Shown here in pieces: positions 1-8,183 of a DNA stretch of 64,000 nt (the stretch's first letter is position 1; every line of letters starts with the position of its first letter). Source of the stretch: Microbacterium sp. CH12i (GTDB taxonomy: Bacteria > Actinomycetota > Actinomycetes > Actinomycetales > Microbacteriaceae); assembly GCF_000685355.1 (NCBI RefSeq), contig NZ_JHET01000013.1, positions 62,001-126,000 on the forward strand. The letters are read 5' to 3'. The position numbers were made by a program, and so were the translations under genes. Below the pieces are notes generated by a model. It searched no databases and was not told the origin of the DNA. It worked only from the letters and a program-made list of their open reading frames with translations.

Positions 1-142
1 TGCGGTCGGCTTGTTCCGTGCTCAGCCCGTTACCTGCAAGCGACGCGAGATCGAGGTTGCCTCCGACTGCGTCCGTCACGGCCGCTCGACGATCGTCGAC
101 GCTGAGGTTGCGGAGTCCGCTGAGTCGAGAGGTGGTTGCCAC
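1..142 (-). CDS. Class II (degradative) hydroxymethylglutaryl-CoA reductase, N-terminal part
   Basis: Only the first 47 codons lie in the window; the gene runs off the left edge. Reading leftward from a GTG at 142, the peptide begins MATTSRLSGLRNLS and continues with VDDRRAAVTDA and GLSTEQADR. This is the N-terminal pattern of class II HMG-CoA reductases (SRL-x-G-x-x-x-LS...ERR...GLS...AD). The start is supported by a GGAAGGG ribosome binding site 7 bases upstream. Class II enzymes interconvert HMG-CoA and mevalonate with NAD(P)H; in some bacteria they serve mevalonate catabolism. The GAF/PucR regulator gene lies directly upstream on the same strand and could control it, which is inference. 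Catalytic residues are outside the window. Confidence 0.7.
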   Translation of the reverse strand, partial: MATTSRLSGLRNLSVDDRRAAVTDAVGGNLDLASLAGNGLSTEQADR

Positions 143-244
143 GTTGCTGCCCTTCCGGATGACGCTTTCGTCACCAACCTAGACAGCCAATCAGTGATCG
201 AAACCCATACAACAGATCCGTTTCAGATATATGCGAGTGGGTGA

Positions 245-2100
245 TTATGTACTTTTCAATGCGGAACGAGCATTTTCTATGCGCAGCGCCAGTTCGAGCC
301 GGAAGCGAGACTCTGGTCGATCGAGCTCTTCGCCGAGCAACACGTTCAGCCGCTGCATCCGCTGCTTCATGGTGTTCACGTGAATATGCAGCACGCGAGC
401 GGTGGCGGTCAGCGACCAGCGTTCGTCAAAGAGCGCGCCCAGTGTCTGCAGCAGCTCAGATCCATGCGCACGGTCCCACTCCCTGACCGGTCCCAGCATG
501 CTGTCGATGAAGGTGCCCAGGCGCACGCCATCACCATCAAACAACGCCGCATACGGAGCGAGGGTGATCGAGTCCATTGCCCCTTCAGCGATGCCGAGCC
601 CGAGCGCCAGTTGGGCGCTCTGCCATATGGCAGGAGCCGCGGCAGCAGCGACATCGAGACCTTCACAAACGGAGGCAACGACGAGCGGACCTGCTGCACC
701 AACCACCTGCTGGATGCGACCGGCCTCTGTGCGAGCACGGTCGTGGACACTGCCGGTGCTCCCCAACGATTCTGAAGAGGATGGCGCAAGTACAGTCACC
801 CCGAACGCGCCGGCGCGGCAAGCCAGTCTGCCCGCCCACGCAAGCGCGATAGCACCCGCTGGCGCTCATCTGGAGCGCATGACACCGCGGCGACCGTCCA
901 TGGCGCAGCGATCAGATAGCCGCGTGCGGCCGCACGACGCACGCCGGCCATTCGCGTCGTCGCTCCTTGCAACAATTCAGCGGCGACCTCACCGCGCACT
1001 CGCTCTTCTGCGTCGGCGAGCGCATTGTGCCGCAGCATCACCAGTGCAGCGATGAGAGCGGAGCGCTCGACTGTACGGCGTTCTATTGGGGTAAGCGGGT
1101 GAGCGCCCCGAGAAACCAGCAGCGCGCCAGAACGCGCAGTCGTGGCGACAACCGGAGTCACAAGTTCGAAGGCACTGTCTGCAACCTCTACGCTTCGACC
1201 AGTAGCCGCGGCCGCGACCACCGCCTCGCGCAACTGACGGTCTAGCGCAACTTCAGCATCGCCGACCAGAGTCGAACCCTCATCATCGATGAAGACGACA
1301 TCACGGCCAAGCGCCTCGGCTAGGGCACCAACGACGGCATCCGTGTCATGGCCGAAAACGACGAGTTTGATCAGCTCGCCGTGTAGCGAAGCTGCCCACT
1401 CTGCCTCCTGTTGCCGCGATGAGGCCTCCGCACTCGCATCGGTCGCATCCTTGAGCAGCTGCGCGAGATGCAATACGAGTGCCGCGTGACCCGCGAAGGC
1501 CGAAAGCAACGAGATCTCCTCGGGGCGAAAATCGTGCGGTTGTCGGCTCGCCGCGAAGAGGACGCCAAGCACCTGGCCCCCGACGACCAGCGGTGCTCCG
1601 AGTAGCGAACGCAGCTGTTCTTCGTGCACGATGGCGTCGATCGTCACGTCGTGCGGCACTGTAGTGAGCGACTCGTAATCCGCCACCCACTGCGGACGTT
1701 GTGTGCGCACCGCAAGGCTAGCGAGCCCCACGCCGGCGGGCACCACCATTCCGAAGAAGCGGGGAGAAACGGTGCCCGTCTGTGCCCGCACATGCAGCTC
1801 ATCGTGATCAGAGTCGTACACCGAGAGGTAGGCGACATCGACTTCCATGAGCTCCCGTGCACGGTCAACGATGCGCTGCAGCATCAAGTCAGCATCCGGG
1901 ATGGAAAGCAGGTCGCGCGTCGAAGACATCACCGCGCGCAACTCGGTGCTTCGCCGACGGAGCGAGTCAACCTTGCGTGCAAGATCGATGGCGGCCTCCG
2001 CCGCCTCGACGTCGTGAGCGAGCACTGAGCGGATGGCTCGTGGATCGGCTCCCGTCCCGTCTGCGATCGAACGAATGATCCGCGAGAGCTCAGTTGCCAT
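245..2100 (-). pseudogene. GAF domain/PucR-type helix-turn-helix regulator, frameshifted
   Basis: Two overlapping frames together make one PucR/CdaR-like regulator of about 618 residues. The upstream frame (2100 to 796) carries a GAF sensor domain at about residues 60-200 (SIPDADLMLQRIVDRARELM to LSAFAGHAALVL) followed by a PucR-like middle region. It stops at 796-798. The downstream frame (799 to 245) holds the end of that region and the C-terminal PucR HTH, recognisable from LLQTLGALF, TATARVLHIHVNTMKQRM and RLELALRI. Adding one base near 797-815 joins them into a family-typical protein. The upstream ATG at 2121 is also possible, but 2100 sits just behind AGGGG. Proteins of this family usually activate neighbouring catabolic genes. 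The break may be natural or a sequencing error; a four-base overlap of two separate proteins is less likely because the GAF half would lack its HTH. Confidence 0.72.
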
Positions 2101-2179
2101 GCCCCTATTGTCCCCGGGCATCCGGTGAATGCCCTACCGCTAAGCCCTCGACGGACGCGTTATCGCTGCCGCCGACGAA

Positions 2180-3838
2180 TCAGGATGCCGCCGACCGCCG
2201 CACATGGCTACGCGCGTGCGCGACGGCGGCGTCGAGCTCATCGAAGAGATGGTTCTGATGCCGGAGCGATGACAGCACGCCCACGCGTGAAGCCAGAGCG
2301 AGATGCCGCGGCTGAATCCCCTTCACGAGCACGGTGATGCCGCGCCGCTCGAGGCTCGTGATGAGCTCGGTGATCACCTGCGCGCCGGTCGCATCGAGGA
2401 TCTGCAGCTGAGACATCCGGATCACAACGACCTCGACGTCGCGCAGTTCGCTGATGCGTTCCAGCATCCGTTCGGCGACGCCGAAGAAGAGCGCACCCTC
2501 GAGACGGAACACGGCGATCCGCTCATCTCCCGGCTGCGCAGCGCCGGGCAATTCTTCACGGTGAACTCCGCTTGCGCGCGCCAGTTGACGGAGTGCGAAG
2601 AACGCGGCCACCGCGATGCCGATCAGCACGGCGTAGATCAAGTCGACGCTGACCGTGACGATCGCCGTGATGATGAAGACGGCGGCATCCGCTCTCGTCG
2701 ACCCGACGACAGTGCGCACGGTGGCGATCGAAATCATGCGGAACGCGGTGACCATCAGCACGCCCGCAAGGGCTGCGAGCGGGATACGGGCGACGACGGA
2801 TGCTCCGACAAGAACGATGGCGAGCAGCAGCAGCCCATGGACGATCGAGGCCAGGCGTGAGCGCGCCCCCGCGCGCACGTTCACGGCCGTGCGGGCGATC
2901 GCGCCGGTTGCGGGCATCCCGCCGAACAGTCCGGCCGCGATGGACGCGAGCCCTTGCCCGACGAGCTCGCGGTCAGCGTCGTACGCGCCGGTATCGGAGA
3001 TCGAAGCCGCCACCCGAGCAGAAAGGAGCGACTCGATCGCCGCAAGGGCTGCCACCGCGACGGCGGGGCCAGCCAGCGCAAGGAGCGTCTCGACGTCGAG
3101 CATCGGAAGAGTGGGAACAGGCAGCCCGGTAGGAAGTTCGCCGATCGCTTCTACCGGCAGCGCGAATGCCCACGCGGCGATCGAAGCGATGAGGATCGCG
3201 ACGAGCGAACCGGGAAAGCGCGGGTGGATGCGCGGCGAGAGGAGCATCACCGCCACGACGATCGCGACCAGCAACAGTGACCACGCGAGCGTCTGCCAGT
3301 CGATCGTGCGCAGCGTCTCGAGTGCCGCGACCATGGCGTTGGTGCTCTCGCCGCCCGCCGTACCCGTCGCCGTGGGCACCTGCTGCAGAAAGATGATCAC
3401 CGCGATACCGAGGGTGAACCCCTCGATCACGGGCCAGGGAATGTATGCGATCGTGCGACCGAGGCGGAGGGCACCGGCCAGCAGCACGATCACGCCCGCG
3501 AGCAGGCACACCGCGGCGAGCGCCCCGGCTCCGTGCGACGCGATGATGGGGGCGAGTACGACCACCATCGCGCCGGTCGGACCCGATACCTGCACGTTGG
3601 ATCCGCCGAATATCGCGGCGACGATGCCTGCGATGATCGCGGTGACAAGGCCGCTCTCGGCCCCAGCCCCCGAACTCACGCCGAATGCGAGTGCGAGCGG
3701 CAGAGCGACGATGCCCACGGTGATGCCGGCGAGCACATCACCGCGCCAGGTGCGGCGCACACCACGATAATCGTCTGCGCTGGGCAGCAATTGCCGCAGG
3801 GCAAGACCTGTCTGACGTGCGCGCGAGGATGCGCTCAC
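2180..3838 (-). CDS. SulP family anion transporter with STAS domain
   Basis: A 552-residue membrane protein. The N-terminal part has about 10-12 hydrophobic segments with the SulP signature (RGDVLAGITVGIVALPLALA at residues 33-52, then SGPTGAMVVVLAP and a FGGMPATGAIARTAVN motif). The last ~110 residues form a STAS domain (IAVFRLEGALFFGVAE, IRMSQLQILDATGAQ). The family exchanges or symports sulfate, bicarbonate or other anions; the substrate cannot be read from sequence. Its start overlaps the stop of the ArsR-type regulator by four bases, so the two are translationally coupled. A regulator-first SulP operon with an operator at 4227-4260 suggests local control. Confidence 0.9.
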   Translation of the reverse strand: MSASSRARQTGLALRQLLPSADDYRGVRRTWRGDVLAGITVGIVALPLALAFGVSSGAGAESGLVTAIIAGIVAAIFGGSNVQVSGPTGAMVVVLAPIIASHGAGALAAVCLLAGVIVLLAGALRLGRTIAYIPWPVIEGFTLGIAVIIFLQQVPTATGTAGGESTNAMVAALETLRTIDWQTLAWSLLLVAIVVAVMLLSPRIHPRFPGSLVAILIASIAAWAFALPVEAIGELPTGLPVPTLPMLDVETLLALAGPAVAVAALAAIESLLSARVAASISDTGAYDADRELVGQGLASIAAGLFGGMPATGAIARTAVNVRAGARSRLASIVHGLLLLAIVLVGASVVARIPLAALAGVLMVTAFRMISIATVRTVVGSTRADAAVFIITAIVTVSVDLIYAVLIGIAVAAFFALRQLARASGVHREELPGAAQPGDERIAVFRLEGALFFGVAERMLERISELRDVEVVVIRMSQLQILDATGAQVITELITSLERRGITVLVKGIQPRHLALASRVGVLSSLRHQNHLFDELDAAVAHARSHVRRSAAS

Positions 3839-4209
3839 GCCACGACATCCGGAATCCGCGGTAGGCCATCGCGTTCGACTAGCTGCTGCTGCGTGGTCTG
3901 CAGAATTTCACCGAGCAGCGCACGGGCGACACGAAGCAAGTCGGCGACCTGCGGGTACGCCAGTCGGTAGTACACCAGGCTGCCGCGCCGCTCAGAGAGC
4001 ACAAGCCTGTTGCGTCTCAGCACGGCGAGATGCTGCGAGAGATGCGAGGCCTCAAGGTCGGTGACGGCGAGAATCTCTGAGACTGATGCCTCAGGCGCGG
4101 CCGACAGCACTTCGAGAATGCGGATGCGAAGGGGATGCGCGAGGCCCTTGAAGAGCCCGGCTTTCACTTCATACAGGGGGCGATTCGGATCGGTCAGCGC
4201 AGGTTCCAT
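3835..4209 (-). CDS. ArsR/SmtB-family winged-helix regulator
   Basis: 124 residues with a typical winged helix: GLAHPLRIRILEVLSA at about 21-36, VSEILAVTDLEASHLSQHLA as the recognition region and RGSLVYYRLAYPQVADLL as the wing. There is no ELCVCDL-type metal site, so its signal is probably not a thiol-bound metal. It is the first gene of a two-gene operon with the SulP transporter, overlapping it by four bases. A near-perfect inverted repeat 18 bases upstream of the start codon is its likely operator, implying autoregulation. DNA binding is inferred from family and context. Confidence 0.85.
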   Translation of the reverse strand: MEPALTDPNRPLYEVKAGLFKGLAHPLRIRILEVLSAAPEASVSEILAVTDLEASHLSQHLAVLRRNRLVLSERRGSLVYYRLAYPQVADLLRVARALLGEILQTTQQQLVERDGLPRIPDVVA

Positions 4210-4226
4210 TGCTTCCCCCGTAGAGC

Positions 4227-4260
4227 ATCATCTGATGGTGTGATAAATCCATCATATCAT
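4227..4260. promoter_or_regulatory. Inverted repeat, probable operator of the arsR-sulP operon
   Basis: The arms ATCATCTGATGG (4227-4238) and CCATCATATCAT (4249-4260) match at 10 of 12 positions around a 10-base spacer. The site is AT-rich against its surroundings and lies 18-51 bases upstream of the regulator's ATG. A TATGAT (a possible minus-strand -10) lies inside the distal arm, so binding would block transcription. Placement and symmetry fit an ArsR-family operator; no experiment is implied. Confidence 0.55.
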
Positions 4261-4292
4261 CGCTGTGCGTGCACCGGTTTGCGGCCTCGCGC

Positions 4293-5252
4293 TCAGCCGC
4301 GCATCAGAGACCGCCGTGCGGAAGGCCTACTACCCGCAGGCGTCAGCACGGCGAGGATGCGCACGAGTGTCGTGAGCCAGAGCAGCCCGAGACCGATCAC
4401 AACCGCTTCCAGCACCGTGATGGCGAAGAGCCGAAAGCCGAAGGCCAGCACACACGCGACGACGAGCAGCAGCGCGATGCCGATCGTGGTGAGCAGAAGC
4501 GGACGCGGCGGCCCCGGAATCAACAGGGTGGTGATCACTCCGGCGGCGACGAACAGAATGAGTGTGCTGAAAGCTGCGATGTTGTGAAGCAGTGCGCTCC
4601 GCTCGAGCGGGAACAGCCCGATCGCGGCGAGTGCGACACCGGTCGCCGCCCACAAGACGACGACCCAGGCGATTCGACTGAGCGCGCTGTCACCTCGGAT
4701 GCGGTGCAGGTCACGTCCGATATACGAGCCGACAGTGGCGGTGAGGATGCCGGCCACGAGCAGCGTGCCGTTGAATGCCCAGGCGCCGGCGCCGATGCCG
4801 AGCTGCGAGAAGTTCCGCTCCCACCACCGCGGGTCAGCGGCAGTGATCATGGCGAACAGAGTACCGATCACAAGGTAGCTGAACAGCAGCGCGGCAAGGT
4901 CTGCGGTGCGAAGGCCGATTCCGGCGGCGAAGGTCAGCCGACCGGCGAGCGCGCTGGCGACTCCGGCGAGAAGGCCGCCTCCGAGGGGAGAAAGCTGGAG
5001 CCCCTGCAGTCCGACGCCCAGTACTTCGCTGGCAAGCAGCACGCCGAGTGCGGTGACCCCGGCGAAGGCGATCGTCAGCGCGACGGCAGACAGTGCCGAG
5101 ATGGTCGCCTGCCACCTGGGCATCGACGCGTTCTGACCTCGGCGGTGTAGGAAGGTGCTGACCACGAAGGACGCCGCGGCGATCACCCCTGCGACTGCTG
5201 CGACCGGCATCCCGACAGAGCCGTCTCCGGCGATCGGTCGCGGTTTCCCCAC
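4293..5252 (-). CDS. DUF998-type multi-pass membrane protein, N-terminus probably frameshifted
   Basis: The open frame from a GTG at 5252 encodes 319 residues with about eight hydrophobic helices and the short hydrophilic loops seen in DUF998 proteins. It begins KPRPIAGDGSVGMPVAA, which in this family follows a first transmembrane segment ending in LWG. That segment is present just upstream in another frame: MNQEQRMRAETRAIWATVVC from an ATG at 5347, then FLVGAGAGMLALWG. Restoring one base in the GGGGAAA run at 5244-5250 fuses the two. The true gene is therefore probably 4293-5347. Function unknown; neighbours give no clear pathway. Confidence 0.7.
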   Translation of the reverse strand: MGKPRPIAGDGSVGMPVAAVAGVIAAASFVVSTFLHRRGQNASMPRWQATISALSAVALTIAFAGVTALGVLLASEVLGVGLQGLQLSPLGGGLLAGVASALAGRLTFAAGIGLRTADLAALLFSYLVIGTLFAMITAADPRWWERNFSQLGIGAGAWAFNGTLLVAGILTATVGSYIGRDLHRIRGDSALSRIAWVVVLWAATGVALAAIGLFPLERSALLHNIAAFSTLILFVAAGVITTLLIPGPPRPLLLTTIGIALLLVVACVLAFGFRLFAITVLEAVVIGLGLLWLTTLVRILAVLTPAGSRPSARRSLMRG

Positions 5253-5375
5253 AGCGCCAGCATTCCGGCCCCGGCTCCCACCAAGAAGCAGACGACGGTC
5301 GCCCAGATCGCCCGGGTCTCCGCTCTCATCCGCTGTTCCTGGTTCATGTCCCCCATAGAACCACCTAGGACCGAC

Positions 5376-6323
5376 CTAGCCGCGCATGGCGACGCCGCGG
5401 CGCCAGTACCCCATGAAGGCCACCTGGCCCCGGTCGATGCCGAGATCCTTCACCAGGTGTCGGCGCAGCGTCGTGACGACGCCGCTCTCTCCGGCGATCC
5501 AGAAGTACCGATCGGTCTCGGATGAGGAAGCGGCGACCTCTTCACCGGCTCCTGAGTAGAGCGGCGTTTCCCAGACCATCTCCTCGCCCTCGAGGTCGGT
5601 GATCTTGATCTCGCCGGTCGCGTCGCGGTCGCCGAGGTAGTCGAGCACCGTCGGGATCACGCGCAATCCGTGCGCGGCTTCGCCGCGCGGCAGCCAGTGC
5701 ACCTCAACGCCTACGGGGGCGTCGATGGCAAGAATGTCTTCGGCGACCGGCACCTCGATGAAGGCGATGCCACGCAGGTCGCGCGGTGCGTCTTCGAGGA
5801 TGCGGGCAATCGCCGGCGCAGCGGTCTCATCGCCGACGAGCATCACCGAAGTCGCTGCTCCCGGGGCATATTCGATGCCGCTGCGGTCTTCGCGTCCACG
5901 GCGAGGCCCGACGATGAGCAGTTCGTCACCCACCGCTGCTTTGCTGGCCCAGAGCGAGGCGGGGCCGGTGAGCCCTGGTGCGAGATGAAGAACGAAGTCG
6001 ACGACGACCTCGGTGCCGGCATCCGTCACGCGCAGTTCGCGCACCGAGTAGGTGCGCATCGAACCGCGCTCGTCTTCGGGAACAGCGAGGTACGCGCCCC
6101 ACCAGTCGTCCGTGTCGCGCGCGACCGGAGGCAGCACGCCGGACGCCGGGGGAAAGACGAGCTTGATTCGCGCGTCGTACATATCGCCCGGGGTACCAAA
6201 ATCGTCGATCTCGGAGCCACCCAGGGTGATGCGCACAAAGTTCGGCGAGACCCGGTCAACGGCACGCACCTCGGCGCGGGCGAGAACGTACGGCGGGCGG
6301 GTGCGGGTGGTCTCAGCGGACAT
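5376..6323 (-). CDS. Siderophore-interacting protein (SIP family FAD-binding ferric-siderophore reductase)
   Basis: 315 residues. The start at 6323 (MSAETTRTRPPYVLARAEV) is preferred over a longer frame because GGAAGG lies 5 bases upstream and homologous sequence begins here. An N-terminal FAD-binding barrel (FVRITLGG, then MRTYSVRELR and DFVLH around residues 75-105) is followed by the SIP C-terminal domain (MLVGDETAAPAIARIL, then FWIAGESGVVTTLRRHLV and AFMGYWRRG at the end). The family reduces ferric siderophores with NAD(P)H in the cytosol to release iron. It is the last gene of the iron operon and overlaps the ATPase gene by 11 bases. Confidence 0.92.
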   Translation of the reverse strand: MSAETTRTRPPYVLARAEVRAVDRVSPNFVRITLGGSEIDDFGTPGDMYDARIKLVFPPASGVLPPVARDTDDWWGAYLAVPEDERGSMRTYSVRELRVTDAGTEVVVDFVLHLAPGLTGPASLWASKAAVGDELLIVGPRRGREDRSGIEYAPGAATSVMLVGDETAAPAIARILEDAPRDLRGIAFIEVPVAEDILAIDAPVGVEVHWLPRGEAAHGLRVIPTVLDYLGDRDATGEIKITDLEGEEMVWETPLYSGAGEEVAASSSETDRYFWIAGESGVVTTLRRHLVKDLGIDRGQVAFMGYWRRGVAMRG

Positions 6324-7113
6324 GATGCCTTCCGATCGGGGTGACCATCGGCTTACCGGAAACCGGGTCGGTGGTGATCTGATTCGCCATGCCGAAGACC
6401 TCTTCGACGAGCGTGTGGGTAAGAATCTCACTCGGTGCGCCCAGCGCGTGGACTCGTCCGTCCTTCATCGCGACGAGCTCGTCGGCGTAGCGGGCGGCGA
6501 GGTTCAGGTCGTGCAGCACCATCACGATCGTGGTGCCGCGCGAGACGCTCAGGTCAGTGAGCAGGTCGAGGACCTCAACCTGGTGAGCGACGTCGAGGAA
6601 GGTGGTCGGCTCGTCCAGCAGCAGAATGTCGGTCTCTTGCGCGAGCGACATCGCGATCCAGACGCGCTGTCGCTGCCCGCCAGAGAGCTCATCGACGCTG
6701 CGGTCGGCAAGGTCACTGATTCCGGTCGCCTCGAGCGCGTCAGCGACGACCTCGTAGTCGTGTGCGCTCCAGCGCGCGAGCACCTTCTGATGCGGATGCC
6801 GCCCCCGCCCGACCAGGTCGGCAACAGCAATCCCCTCCGGAGCGATCGGCGACTGCGGCAGCAGCCCGAGCACCCGCGCAACCTCTTTCGTCGGCCGCGA
6901 GTGCACGGACTTTCCATCGAGGACGACCTGCCCGGATGCGGGCGAAAGCAGCCGCGCGAGCGCTCGCAGCAACGTCGACTTGCCGCATCCGTTTCCACCG
7001 ACGATCGCGGTGATCTTGCCCGGCGCGATCCTGAGGTCGAGCCCTTCGATGACGGTGCGATCGCCGTAGGCGAGGGTCACCCCCTCGGCCGACAGTGTGT
7101 GCGCCTCGGTCAT
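6313..7113 (-). CDS. Iron-siderophore ABC transporter ATP-binding protein (FecE/FepC-like)
   Basis: 266 residues with all nucleotide-binding motifs: Walker A GGNGCGKST (39-47), signature LSGGQRQR (143-150), Walker B LLLDEPT (164-170) and the switch histidine in VLHDLN (about 201). Its Q-loop region (GLLPQSPIAPEG) and length are typical of FecE-type ATPases. It energises the two FecCD permeases encoded just upstream, with which it overlaps by four bases. The gene order binding protein, permease, permease, ATPase, reductase supports a complete ferric-siderophore importer. Confidence 0.95.
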   Translation of the reverse strand: MTEAHTLSAEGVTLAYGDRTVIEGLDLRIAPGKITAIVGGNGCGKSTLLRALARLLSPASGQVVLDGKSVHSRPTKEVARVLGLLPQSPIAPEGIAVADLVGRGRHPHQKVLARWSAHDYEVVADALEATGISDLADRSVDELSGGQRQRVWIAMSLAQETDILLLDEPTTFLDVAHQVEVLDLLTDLSVSRGTTIVMVLHDLNLAARYADELVAMKDGRVHALGAPSEILTHTLVEEVFGMANQITTDPVSGKPMVTPIGRHHVR

Positions 7114-8183
7114 AGTGACCCCCCAGAGCGGTTGGTGCGGATGAGTAGGTAGATCAGGTACGGCGCGCCGAGCACGCCGGTGATGACGCCGACCGGGTAC
7201 CGGCCTTCGAACGCGAACTGTCCGATGAGGTCGCCGCCGAGCACGAGCACGGCGCCGACGAATGCCGATGGGAGCAGCAGGTTCGCCCCGGGTCCGGTGA
7301 TGCGGGCGGCAATGGGGCCGGCCATGAACGCGACGAACGCGATCGGGCCGGTGGCAGCCGTGGCGAAAGCGAGCAGTGCCACGGCGCCGATGATAAAGCT
7401 CAGCCGCGTGACGCTCACCCGCACCCCGAGACCGGATGCCGAGTCATCCCCGAGCTGCAGCATCCCGAGCGCCTGTGCCTGAGCGAACAGGAATGGCAGA
7501 ATCAGAATGCTGGCGATCGCGAGCGGCACGATGTCGTCCCACGATGCGTTGTTCAGGCTGCCGCTGATCCACCGCATGGCGGTCTGGATGTCCCACTGCG
7601 CAGCGCGCGAAAGCACGTATGAGACAACGCTCTGCAGCATCGCCGCGACCCCGATTCCGATGAGGATGAGTCGCGTGCCCGCGAAGCCGCCCTTGTTGGC
7701 AAGCAGGTAGATCGCGATCGCTGTGACCAGTGCACCGCCAAGAGCGAGCACTGAGACGAACGGACCGCTGACGCCCAGCACCACGATGCCGACGACGGCC
7801 GCGGCGCTCGCCCCCTCGCTGATGCCGATGATGTCAGGAGACGCGAGGGGATTGCGCAGCAAAGTCTGGAACGTGACGCCGGCGATACCGAACGCGAAGC
7901 CGGCGAGGAGTGCGAGCGCGGTGCGCGGCAAGCGCAGTTCGCCGACGGTGAAGGATGCCCCGGGCACAGTCTCACCAAGAATGACGCGGATGATTTCGCC
8001 AGGCGTATAGAACGTGTTGCCGACCATGAGCGCTACTGCGGCGAGCGCGAACAGCAGCACGCCCAGCACAATACTGGCAGCGGCATGGCGGCGATGGCGG
8101 GCGCGGCGGCCGGCGATGATCGCGGCGGCGGCCACTGTTGGGCCCTCCCGCTTCGACAAGCTCAGCGAGCGGAGGGCGCTCAT
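7110..8183 (-). CDS. Iron-siderophore ABC transporter permease (FecCD family)
   Basis: 357 residues with the FecCD pattern: LRLPRTALALLAGFAFGIAG near residue 100, FQTLLRNPLASPDIIGISEG, and a C-terminal GRYPVGVITGVLGAPYLIYL. About nine to ten transmembrane helices are expected. The first ~15 residues (RSLSLSKREG) are not family sequence; they are encoded by a REP-like palindrome at 8143-8176. A GTG at V17 could be the original start. It overlaps the second permease by four bases upstream and the ATPase by four bases downstream. Confidence 0.93.
   Translation of the reverse strand: MSALRSLSLSKREGPTVAAAAIIAGRRARHRRHAAASIVLGVLLFALAAVALMVGNTFYTPGEIIRVILGETVPGASFTVGELRLPRTALALLAGFAFGIAGVTFQTLLRNPLASPDIIGISEGASAAAVVGIVVLGVSGPFVSVLALGGALVTAIAIYLLANKGGFAGTRLILIGIGVAAMLQSVVSYVLSRAAQWDIQTAMRWISGSLNNASWDDIVPLAIASILILPFLFAQAQALGMLQLGDDSASGLGVRVSVTRLSFIIGAVALLAFATAATGPIAFVAFMAGPIAARITGPGANLLLPSAFVGAVLVLGGDLIGQFAFEGRYPVGVITGVLGAPYLIYLLIRTNRSGGSL
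8143..8176. repeat. REP-like palindrome inside the 5' end of a permease gene
   Basis: CCCTCCCGCT and AGCGGAGGG form arms around TCGACAAGCTCAGCG. The core CGCTTCGACAAGCTCAGCG resembles a short element that I recall as widespread in Microbacteriaceae genomes. A second copy at 42793-42818 matches 22 of 24 bases of the extended core, in the other orientation relative to its host gene. Here it contributes codons 2-14 of the permease without breaking the frame. Confidence 0.5.

Noticed and set aside
2655-3770. 371-residue plus-strand frame opposite the SulP gene
   Set aside because: Low-complexity Ala/Thr/Arg composition, no ribosome site, and the opposite strand is a clear transporter.
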